From Chromera velia (taxonomy: Eukaryota; Sar; Chromeraceae): a stretch of DNA of 10,832 bases. Made by a program: the position numbers and the translations under genes. Each line of letters starts with the position of its first letter. Position 1 is the stretch's first letter. The stretch covers positions 1 to 10,832 of the forward strand of contig JAHBMJ010002113.1 of assembly GCA_018398765.1 (NCBI GenBank). Reading direction: 5' to 3'. This document shows, piece by piece, positions 1-7,503 of the stretch. A model generated the notes under the pieces. The model did no database searches and was not told where the DNA came from. It saw only the letters and a list, made by a program, of their open reading frames with translations.

Positions 1-355
1 CCCCCCCTAGAGCCCGTTTGCATGCTATTGGCACGCAAATAAATTTTTACATGCAGTGGCCCCTAACCATAAAGTAGGGAAGGCCGGAGAGAAGCTAGAG
101 GAGAAGAACATACATTTAAAATGTATCTTTCAAATCTTTTAATATTTTTTCCCCTTTAGAAAACCTCGTAATTGAATGTAATTGATTGTTTAAATTTTAA
201 AAATTAAAGTATTATTATTACAAAATAGTAGGGCCCTTTTAAGGAGACTATAAGCAAAGTTAGCAAACTAGTTAGCAAACTCACTTCAATATAAACCCTA
301 GTATAAACCCGATATGATTGGCGATATATTGCAGTTCACCGCAGAGATTTTTGAA

Positions 356-370
356 ATATAGGTCCTATAT
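356..370. repeat. Short inverted repeat, 7-bp arms around one base
   Basis: The arms ATATAGG (356-362) and CCTATAT (364-370) are perfect complements around T363. In AT-rich DNA this may be chance; no function is assigned. Confidence 0.5.
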
Positions 371-604
371 CCTATCTTATGACAGCATTTTCACGCTCAT
401 ACAGCCTCAAACAATGGTAATTAATGCTAAATGGCTAATAATGGTCTCAAACATGTATCATCTATGCTAATAGTCAGAATTTAGACTGAAAATCCCATAT
501 TCGGCCTAGCATGCAGGCTACGATTCAGCTGACTTAACAGCAAACGAGAAGACAGAACACTGACAAGTTCTTCGCAATCCATCAGCCACATCAGTCAAAG
601 TCTT

Positions 605-627
605 CAAGGCACTATAGTCAAGGCACT
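605..627. repeat. Short direct repeat caaggcact, two copies
   Basis: The 9-mer occurs at 605-613 and again at 619-627, a spacing of 14 bp. It may be a trace of local slippage. Confidence 0.5.
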
Positions 628-743
628 GAAATGAAAAAGGCTTCATGCAGACACAAACGAAACGCGTTTCACATATAAGTTCCCCCCCCATATATCCAGC
701 TATTCTTCTTTATCGACTCTTCAATGAATAAAGCCTAACACAC

Positions 744-1105
744 TCAGTGCATGCAGCGGGAGCGGCTGCGAGTTGGACCTAGAATGCCATCGTTTGCTAC
801 GACGAGCTCCAACTCCTCTTTTCCCCTTTCTACGGGCGCAACTCGGGTATACTCGGGTGGGAAAGCACGGATGAAAACAACGTGAGAAAGGCGACCATGA
901 ACAGGCACAGTAACTCTGCAAGCTTTCAATGATACGGGATGATACGGGCATGGAAGCGTTTACATAGGCTAAAGGACGTGCAGACGACAAGCGAACGGTC
1001 GCGTGGTAAGACCAAACGGAAACAAAAAAAAACCGAACAACGAAAAAGAAGGGAATACACATCTTGACACCAAAATCACGGGTGAACTCAGCAACAGCCA
1101 CTCAC
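744..1105 (-). other. Possible 3' UTR or further terminal exon of the ankyrin/TM gene (uncertain)
   Basis: On the minus strand a consensus-like donor GTGAGT lies at 1105-1100, downstream of the stop that closes exon 6. A T-rich stretch follows, then a plausible acceptor GCTTGCAG ending near 919. Beyond it an open frame runs to a TGA at 744-746. Its translation resembles nothing I recognise. This may be a spliced 3' UTR, a real last exon reached by a splice I did not detect, or chance. Only the splice-like signals are seen directly. Confidence 0.2.
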
Positions 1106-1126
1106 AGAGACGGCGGCACGACCTCC

Positions 1127-1726
1127 CTATCCAGTACATCCCCCCTCCCTGTGGTCCCTGTCACCCCGATTTCCCTTCTCCTTCTCATCAGACCCTACAA
1201 CAGCTTTCGAGCGGAGACGGAGAGAGAAATCGTGGAGACCGAACAGGTTGGAGGACACGAAGGTAAAAAAACGTGTGGAGAATACCCCAGCAAGGCAGAG
1301 AAATATGAAACCCCCGAAAGTCCGTCTCTTCGCCATCATTCCCTCTACCCATCGCTGTCCGTCTACTGTGACTGTTTTCAGGAGAAACCGCACAAGAACG
1401 AACACGTTGACAAGCATGAACAGAAAGAAGTGTGCACCCCAGAGTGACAAAATCACAATAAATCCTGTCCTGTATGCTCGCCCGTGATCCCTGGAGACCG
1501 TCCACACGAAAAAAACATCCGTCCATAAATTGTTCAACTGCAACACTGCCCCAATCACAGGAGCAGGCTGCATGTTCCACCCCTTCCACCGTGAGTTGAA
1601 CTCAGGAATGGCAATCAACAAAATGGCGGAGACAAGGACAAGAATTGCGAGCACAACAAACTGCACAACGGTCACCCAGAGATTCTCTATCGGGAAACAA
1701 AAAGTGTCGTCCATACAGAAGCCCCC
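1127..1726 (-). CDS. Ankyrin/TM gene exon 6: juxtamembrane cysteines and membrane domain
   Basis: 200 codons including a TAG stop at 1129-1127, starting in phase 0 after TTCTTGCAG. The order is GGFC and DTFC (C655, C661), then hydrophobic segments at about residues 668-691, 707-728 (weaker), 739-768 and 786-811. The block around KRRTFGGFIFLCLAGVF and SSNLFGLHDF resembles a conserved block I recall from ankyrin/TM families of chromerids and oomycetes. The last 30 residues are charged and low in complexity, so the true exon may end earlier at an unrecognised donor. There are no sequons here, unlike the upstream part. Confidence 0.7.
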   Translation of the reverse strand, partial: GGFCMDDTFCFPIENLWVTVVQFVVLAILVLVSAILLIAIPEFNSRWKGWNMQPAPVIGAVLQLNNLWTDVFFVWTVSRDHGRAYRTGFIVILSLWGAHFFLFMLVNVFVLVRFLLKTVTVDGQRWVEGMMAKRRTFGGFIFLCLAGVFSTRFFTFVSSNLFGLHDFSLRLRSKAVVGSDEKEKGNRGDRDHREGGCTG

Positions 1727-1734
1727 CTGCAAGA

Positions 1735-1769
<35 letters not shown>

Positions 1770-4700
1770 TACACACGCAGGCAGAGAGAGAGAGAGAAAG
1801 GTGGGAACGAAACAGGGAAGGTGGAACGTGGTGGTGAGCAACAGGCAGACAGACCAACAGAAGTACAGACAGGTAGATACGCTACGCTTTCTTTTGTCAC
1901 CAGAGAGACACAGACACAAACACAGATACGGAGCTGCTCGCCCATGCACAGACTTACTTTATCTTTAGACCAAGAAATCCTGCTCGCCACGCACACTGAC
2001 CCTGTTGAAGAAGCCTGGACTAGGATCCTTACAAGTCTGTCCTTGGCTGCACTGGTTCTTCAGGTAAACGCACTCGTCCCACCTGCATACACATTGCATA
2101 GATAGACCGACAGATACACTGCTGCACGAATGCTCGCTTCCCTAACATGCTTCACGGCGTCAGAAGAGACCTGACGAATCCAAAGGCAACGCGCTGAGCC
2201 TGATGCAAACCCCCCCCTCGCGCGCACACACACATACAGGCACACACCCACACACACAGAGGGGGGGGGGGCACGGCGTTCTGTGAAGCAAAAAACGCAC
2301 AGCTCATTTCTGGGTATAGATAAAAGGAGCACGGGCAAACATTCATGTTCACATTTTTCCGTTAAAAACGGCGCTTAACCGTTGTTCGTCCCATGTGAAG
2401 GTGAGTGAAATCGATCGATGCATTTCCCTCCCCTCCCCTCTTGTATGATACCGTCATCATTCACGACACTCAAAACGAGACACGGACTGGCTGAATTCGA
2501 TCCGTCTTCTTCAGTCAAATCGTCCTCTCCGGGCGTCGTGGGACGAGGCACTTACGTTTTGAGATTTTCATCTCCATCCTTAAGAGGTTCTTTCTCGAGA
2601 AGTGCTTTGAGCAGCGTCTGCGTGGGGGCAGTCTGTGTGTGGTTGAGCGCCGTCATGTTCTGGTTATCCATTGTGTTTGCAAACTGCGCCACCCTCTGAC
2701 ACTCCAACAGGACCCCAACAACAGCTGAGCTCTCTTGCTGCGCTGCAAGCATCAAGGGTGTCATGCCGTTCGCATCACGTGAATTCACCCCCTCCTGCGC
2801 GAAAGGGTGCTGGTCCCATGCGTCCTCAACTCTACACTTAGAACAGTCCCCACGACTGAAACGAGCCAACAGGGCATGTGTGAGATCAGGCAGGTCCAGA
2901 GAAGCGGCGCAATGAAGCGCTGTGCGATTCGATACCGCTTTGCCTCCACACCCCAGGACGCAGCGGTCTCCAAGAATCGCATACGGATTTGCCCTTCTTA
3001 AAGTGGACATCTCAGTCGTCTCATATTTCTTCCTGTCTGCCCCTGTCGCTCGGGAGAGTGCCAAGAGCAGAGGCGGGACTGAGGTCCGGTTTGCCTCTGT
3101 GCACTCATGGTCCCTGTCTGCTTCCTGCGGATCCGCATTGAGATCTAGGAGCTCGGTGACGGTGCGATTAAGCCCCCGCATGGCTGCGCTCTGGAGCGCT
3201 GTGAGACCGGATCGCCCCTTTTCTCCGACAATTCTCCTTCCTGTGATATTCATCCTCTCCTCGAAGACTTTCAACACTCGCACGAGGGCGTCGTCGAGTT
3301 CAGCATGAGAATCGAGTTCAAGTAATCCGGGCCATGCTATGGAAAGGAGAATGAGAATAATTCACTTATGCACCAAAAGAGAAGTCGAACGAAGACAAAA
3401 TGTATGCCTGCATTCGATACAGGAAAGGCTGGGAGGTTTCTTAAGTATCCATTTGGTTTTTTCTTCTTGTTTCTTCCTCTGTCGCTCCTTTCCTTCCCTC
3501 TCCCGCTATCTCTCTCCTCTCTTCCTCTCTATGTGGATCTCTCGCTCTCGACTACAGATATGAGAAACAGAGGAGGCGGCTCACACGTGCCCTTGGACTT
3601 CTTCCACAAAAAAGATCATGCAACTGCGTCCATGAGTCGGTCCTCGAACGCCTTTCTTGTGCCTAATCGATCTGCCTCGCTTGCGTGGTTCCTCCTTTAT
3701 GGGGACATGCATTCGGAAATGTTATTTTCACGTGACCTGCTTCAAGCTGCGGATTGTACAACCCTGCACTTATCTCATCTCACGTTTTTCGACAGCCCTC
3801 ATCCCCCCGAGACTCCTTTTTACAGCTCTCTCTGGCGCTCTTTTTTCCCCTGCCTCCCCTTTTCTTTCCTGACACATACCTGATCTGGGTTGCACCTCGT
3901 CCCCTGCCAACTTCTTCAGTGAACTCAGCGGAAGGTCGCTCTCCAGAAGCTCTCCAGTGAGCCCTGGTGCATTGTGGATGTCGAGCGACTCTACCAGGTC
4001 ACGCACCCCCGAACGGAGAGCTAGCACAAGCGGAGTCGCGCCATCTTTTCTGGGCACATTCACGGGAGCGCCGTCTCTGAGGAGCAGCGCAGCAATGTCT
4101 GTTCGTCCGGCGGCACTCGCCACATGAAGCGGAGTGTTTCCGAACACGTCGGTGGCGTTGAGGGAAAATCGGATGGCATCCTCAACCTCCTCTTGAAATC
4201 CAAACGTCTCCTCATGAGCCCCCTCAACCTCCCTTAATATCCCCAGCTGTCACATCTCTATGCCAATGAAGGAAAAGCTCCACGACCCTCATCGAACCCC
4301 CGCTGACTGCATGAAAGAGAGGGGTACGGCCTAGACCGTCGCCGACTTTGAGGGGGAATGGCCTGGCTCTGCTCCACCTGCTTCTCTGGTGTTGTTGGGT
4401 CTCAGATAGTCTCAGTCTCTCTTCCGCCTCCAAAAGAAGAATGCAAAAGTCGGCCAGCCCCCGACGGACAGCCATATGGAGAGCCGTCTCCGCAAAAATT
4501 CCAATCTCAGGTGAGTCGGCGCGAGCCGATAACAGCTCCCGCTTTCGGACAGGAGACGGCACATGACCGAGCAGGACTCTGCCAACAGCAGCAGCACGGT
4601 CCCTTGGCGCCTGTGCAGCGAAGTGCAGAGGCTGCCAATTGCCAAAAGCCGTCGCAGTGGCCGAAGCGTTCCAACGGAGTAGCGTCTCCACTGCCTCCAC

Positions 4701-5118
4701 GTGTCCCTGCTGCGCCGCCAGCATCAAAACCGTCGTCTCCGGCAAATTGTACCATCCCACATGCGGCTGTAAATCAGAATGACTGATACTGGCATGGACG
4801 TCGGCGCCGTCTTGAAGGAGAATGTCAAGTGCTGTCGAGTTTCCGTCTCGTGCAGCCTGCTGGAAGCTTTTGTCTCGTACTTCAGTCGACTCACGCTGAA
4901 GAGTTCGCGGGATGGAAGAACCAAGATCGCCTGCAGACCACAAATTGACACATGCATGCATGCTTCACAAACATGCAGTCACAATCCGCAGAGATCTCCC
5001 GAGACCCCGACTTACGAGTAAGCGCGGAGTCTGGAAGGAGATATGCAAAGGAGACGGCACCTCCCTCCAAGCAAGGGAGGAACCACAGGAGGATGAGAAC
5101 TTCCAGTTTGCTCCTCAT
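1127..5118 (-). CDS. Signal peptide + ankyrin repeats + Cys-rich segment + multi-TM protein, six-exon model
   Basis: Modelled exons, in transcript order, are complement of 5118-5016, 4930-4254, 4189-3880, 3336-2556, 2082-2001 and 1726-1127. Splice phases agree throughout and give about 850 residues. The domain order is a signal peptide (about 1-25), roughly ten ankyrin-like repeats (about 57-610, with motifs such as GNTPLHVA, GMTPLMLAA and TVLMLAAQQGH), a Cys-rich segment (628-661) and a hydrophobic region (about 668-811). Nine N-X-S/T sequons occur at N65, 122, 271, 393, 420, 446, 500, 590 and 595. There are none in the membrane part. This suggests a lumenal or extracellular ankyrin ectodomain on a membrane anchor, possibly a surface or secretory-pathway receptor; that role is inference. 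The family resembles ankyrin/TM proteins I associate with chromerids and oomycetes. Weak points are the exon 2/3 junction (frameshift or 64-nt intron) and the 3' end. Confidence 0.72.
1739..1776. repeat. (CA)n dinucleotide microsatellite
   Basis: The + strand reads an almost pure AC repeat followed by ACATACATACACAC. On the minus transcript it is (TG)n, lying just upstream of the exon 6 acceptor TTCTTGCAG, so it may act as part of the intron's 3' end. A short (GA)n run follows at about 1782-1797. Confidence 0.9.
2001..2082 (-). CDS. Ankyrin/TM gene exon 5: Cys-rich EGF-like microexon
   Basis: An 82-nt exon between acceptor GTATGCAG and donor GTCAGT (2000-1995). It joins exon 4 in phase 2 (codon ACG, Thr) and exon 6 in phase 0. 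It encodes WDECVYLKNQ then CSQGQTCKDPSPGFFNR. The DEC-x6-C-x5-C spacing matches the first half of an EGF-like module. It falls outside the simple open frames and was found by matching splice phases. The two-sided phase fit, and the two further cysteines at the start of exon 6, support it. Confidence 0.65.
2210..2271. repeat. Simple-sequence tract: C8, (CA)n and G11
   Basis: An 8-C run (2210-2217), CA-rich repeats and an 11-G run (2261-2271) lie within intron 4 of the minus-strand gene (2083-2555). Slippage-prone and likely variable in length. Confidence 0.85.
2556..3336 (-). CDS. Ankyrin/TM gene exon 4: ankyrin repeats, most sequons
   Basis: The largest exon of this gene (781 nt). It begins after ATAG at 3338-3337 and ends in phase 2 at a GTAAGT donor (2555-2550). 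Ankyrin-like cores include GLTALQSAAMRGLNRTVTEL, PPLLLALSRA, RTALHCAASLDLPDL, GMTPLMLAAQQESSAVVGVL and a degenerate last repeat, NMTALNHTQTAPTQTLLKAL. Six of the nine sequons fall here (N393, 420, 446, 500, 590, 595), with several cysteines (C442, 489, 493, 506, 528, 531, 576). Both fit an oxidising compartment. Confidence 0.78.
3337..3879 (-). other. Intron 3 of the ankyrin/TM gene
   Basis: This 543-nt gap lies between ankyrin exons. It has donor GTATGT and acceptor TTTCCATAG, and phase 1 matches on both sides (the joined codon is Ala). The + strand here is rich in C/T runs, so the transcript is purine-rich and the only pyrimidine tract is short and next to the acceptor. No other gene is seen in it. 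Confidence 0.65.
3880..4189 (-). CDS. Ankyrin/TM gene exon 3: ankyrin repeats
   Basis: The frame starts with EVEDAIRFSLNATD and continues with a strong ankyrin repeat, GNTPLHVASAAGRTDIAALL, followed by DGATPLVLALRSGVRDLV. It ends in phase 1 at a GTATGT donor (3879-3874). The 5' edge is uncertain: the frame stays open upstream to about 4230, so this may instead be continuous with exon 2 through a 1-nt frameshift. Confidence 0.7.
4254..4930 (-). CDS. Ankyrin/TM gene exon 2: first ankyrin repeats
   Basis: About 225 codons after the CTGCAG acceptor. Several ankyrin-type helices are visible: FQQAARDGNSTALDILLQDG near the start, then TVLMLAAQQGHVEAVETLLR, QPLHFAAQA, TALHMAVRRGLADFCILLLE and GRTPLFHAVSGGSMRVVELF. 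Sequons lie at N65 and N122. The open frame runs on to a TGA at 4226-4224. The following repeat sits in another frame, so an end is needed before that. I place a donor (GTGACA) at 4253; see the finding on this junction. Confidence 0.75.
5016..5118 (-). CDS. Ankyrin/TM gene exon 1: start codon and signal peptide
   Basis: The ATG at 5118-5116 has A at -3. It opens a classic signal sequence: basic n-region MRSK, hydrophobic core LEVLILLWFLPCL, then a small-residue region near EGGA where cleavage is plausible. The exon ends in phase 1 at a GTAAGT donor (5015-5010). An 85-nt intron (4931-5015) follows, ending in TCTGCAG. The next exon restores an open frame into the ankyrin region, which supports this start over downstream ATGs. 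Confidence 0.75.
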
Positions 5119-5129
5119 CTTGCTCCCAT
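5115..5129 (-). promoter_or_regulatory. Four-codon upstream ORF overlapping the ankyrin gene start
   Basis: On the minus strand an ATG at 5129-5127 opens ATG-GGA-GCA-AGA-TGA. Its stop (5117-5115) overlaps the proposed start ATG (5118-5116) as ATGA. If the transcript begins upstream of it, this could allow termination-reinitiation or dampen translation. The arrangement is seen directly; the role is inference. Confidence 0.4.
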
Positions 5130-5692
5130 ACGATGAACAGCTCTGCTTTCCAGCTCGGCAAATTCCTATGATATGAGCCCTGACCGAAAGCTTCGACCAT
5201 GAAGAGGGGGGACGATGAGAGTTCAGAAAACTTTTCAGCCCTCAGTCGGAAAAAGCGCCCGCCGGCCCGGCGGGGCCGCGCGCGGCCGGCGACCACGCCG
5301 AATCTCGCGGCGGGCCCGGGATGCGCGCGGCAGCAATTTGCAGGGCCACATGCATATATTAATAGGCCCCGGCATAAATTCGACCTGCCGCCGCAGTGCC
5401 GCGCAAAAAATCGACATGCAGTCTCACTGCAGGGCCCCGGCATGCACGCCTCTTTGAGTCGACGCTGAGCCGATCCTTCAGATCGATCGAGTCACGTAGG
5501 CAATCAAGCACACAAGCTTGGGCGCATCGCCTACTCAACTGGTATATAGGAGGCCGCCTAAGGTTCATCGCAGTTGGTTCGAAGGCTGTGCCTTTCAGTT
5601 CGGTTCGACAAGAAATTGGGTGGAGACGCGCAGACAGTCTGGCTGCCTCAGTGTGGCCTCGACAGAAGACAATCGATCGTCTCTCGATCACG
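5119..5692. promoter_or_regulatory. Divergent (head-to-head) promoter region
   Basis: The 574 bp between the two proposed start codons must hold both 5' UTRs and promoters. It contains a very GC-rich block (5255-5333) with a 14-bp perfect palindrome (5274-5287). An AT-rich patch, tgcatatattaata (about 5350-5362), follows, then a TATA-like ggtatatagg (5541-5550), 143 bp before the ATG9 start and on its strand. Two GATCGATC-like words (near 5481 and 5672) and GCATGC/TGCAT words also occur; the latter resemble ApiAP2 sites known in apicomplexans. Which elements are used is unknown. Confidence 0.5.
5274..5287. repeat. 14-bp perfect GC palindrome in the shared promoter
   Basis: GGCCGCGCGCGGCC reads the same on both strands. 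It lies inside the GC-rich block, roughly central between the two start codons. It could be a dimeric factor site or a CpG-rich nucleosome-free region. Confidence 0.6.
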
Positions 5693-5845
5693 ATGGCGAA
5701 TGAGGGTATCTACCATCCTCTGACGACCAGGGGCGACGAGGGGTTTCATGCGTATGATGGCGCAGACCTAGAGGCACAGCATCTGGGGGGTCATGACAAT
5801 GGCAGCTGGGATGCGGTGCCAGATTTGGATAAGTTCTTGAAGACT
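5693..5845 (+). CDS. ATG9: ATG9 exon 1: N-terminal cytosolic tail
   Basis: 51 codons, ending in phase 0 at GTGAGT. The start has A at -3 and G at +4 and is the first ATG in a frame open for about 300 bp upstream. The tail carries Y7-HPL, a YxxL-type sorting motif, and ends with DLDKFLKT, which aligns with the NLDxFF-type start of the ATG9 core. Confidence 0.85.
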
Positions 5846-7472
5846 GTGAGTCCAACTTTGCTTTCTCCGTCTCCTATTTTCTCGGTACGAATGTGACCGT
5901 TCTGACGATGGAAGATCATCTTGCTTCTTCCATATGTGTGCAGGTATACAAGTATTATGAGGAGAAGGGATTTTGGTCCATTGTCGTGTCCCGCTTTCTG
6001 AACGTATGGTCAGTCTGGGGATCGTATGGAGCTTCGGCGAATTTCATTACCACAAAATCTATCTGATGCCATTTCTGTGTCTGGCTGACTGCAGTGCCGT
6101 GCTGTTTACGGGTGTTTTCTCTTTCTTCCTGTTGGCTCTCGTGCGATGGAATGCCGTGGTAGCGTGTGTGAGCGAGGAGAGCTGCGGACATGCCGGACCC
6201 TTGGTGAGTCCGACTCCGTTCGCTGGCTGGCCGCTGTTGGGTCGGCTTTGCGGCTGGTTGACGGTGGCGGTGTTCGTGGTCTACCTGTGTGCGACTATGG
6301 TAGAAGCGTGGAACGACACGACCGAGGCTGTTGGCGTCTCTCGGTACTACAGGCAGAGGCTTGGCGTCCTTTCTGACACAGAGCTACAGAGCCTCGCATG
6401 GGCGGAGGTGGTCAGTCAGCGAGCAGAGGGAACGGACGTGAATGTAGATAGGCTGTCTAACTGTCTGGAGCTATGCGGACAGGGTACAGCAGGGCTAGGG
6501 TAGACCGAATGAACGTGGGGTGAGGGGTGGCTGCAGAGTAATGAAATGAAGTGGGGTCCGGGAGAGAAGCTGCATGAGGAGGAGCACGTCGGATCACTCC
6601 ACAGTCTTGGCAGATTGAAAGCGGCTCATTCCAAATTCAGCAGCTCCGAGAGTTACGAGAATTGCATAAAGACCTCTGCTTGTTCATTCATGTTGCTGGA
6701 GTATCTTGGGGGAGTGGAATGGAGACGACGGCCTTCCATTCTACGATGAATGAGTCACACGTGTGGTTCTATTTATACTAGCTTCTATCCGTTTTGTTTG
6801 CAGGTGCATCGTCTGGTCAGAGTGCAAAGGGAGAATCCTTTCTGCCTTGTACAGAGACACCTGAGTGCGTTGGAAATCACCAACGTGATCATGCGAGAGG
6901 AAAACGTTGTGATTGCGATTGCGAATTTGCTCCTTCTGCCGGGAGACGGCCTTCCCTCCTGGTTGCCCCGTCGTCTGGTGTTCTGCCGGACTCCGCTGTA
7001 CGCCTGCAGGCTCTGTCTCCTTCATGGGCTCTTCGACGCGAGGGGGCGAGTGTCATCGAAGATCAAGGAGGGGGGGGAGGCGGCAGCCAATTTGTTGAGC
7101 ACTCGGTCAGTTGAATTGCTTGCGTCGCCAGTTGACTTATGTGAGTGAGCGTGTAGGGCGCTGGAGTGGCGGGATAAAGACTCCTTTCAATCTCACGACA
7201 CCAGAGGCAAAGAGTGAACAGGGTAAAAAGGGGAAGCACAATGAGGGCACACTGAGCGTTTCTCTGGCTTCTGAAGAAACAACGGAGAGCAACAGAGAAA
7301 AAAAAATGTATGACCGGGTTTCCTGTCTTGTTCGTGTCTGCCTTCCTTGGCTTTACTTTCTTCGTATCGTCTGCATCCGAGTTTCCATCCATCCATCCAT
7401 CTTTTCGTTGCACGTCTTCTTAAGAGAAGAGAGCACGACTTTGTCTGACCTTCTCGTTCTATTCCCTCTTTG

Positions 7473-7503
<31 letters not shown>

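Larger units (their letters stand above)
1..720. other. AT-rich intergenic region with no recognised gene
   Basis: No open frame of convincing length or composition is visible. The stretch is clearly more AT-rich than the rest of the window. It holds A/T runs (about 185-220), an interrupted direct repeat of the unit gttagcaaac (about 258-281), a repeated tataaaccc (about 291-310), a 7-bp-arm inverted repeat (356-370) and a direct repeat caaggcact (605-613 and 619-627). An 8-C run sits at 682-689. It could be downstream flank of the minus-strand ankyrin gene, or old repeat sequence. Nothing supports a functional call. Confidence 0.6.

Noticed and set aside
288-312. TAAACCCTA-like word resembling plant-type telomere repeat
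   Set aside because: Only one full copy and one partial copy, with no tandem array.
1530-2105. Long + strand open frame over the CA repeat
   Set aside because: It is antisense to the membrane exon and the intron. Its composition is low-complexity (His/Thr repeats) and it has no family features.
4952-4966. catgcatgcatgc run as an ApiAP2 binding cluster
   Set aside because: It lies within intron 1 of the ankyrin gene and is a simple repeat. No independent evidence of regulation.
5012-5443. Minus-strand open frame through the GC-rich promoter block
   Set aside because: It is out of frame with the signal-peptide start, and its openness is explained by GC-rich composition.
5561-5617. GGTTCGA-type words resembling a tRNA B box (pol III)
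   Set aside because: No A box at a suitable distance and no cloverleaf stems could be built. It sits in the ATG9 5' flank.
6204-6209. GTGAGT inside ATG9 exon 3 as a donor
   Set aside because: The second membrane segment and the following conserved block continue in frame directly downstream.
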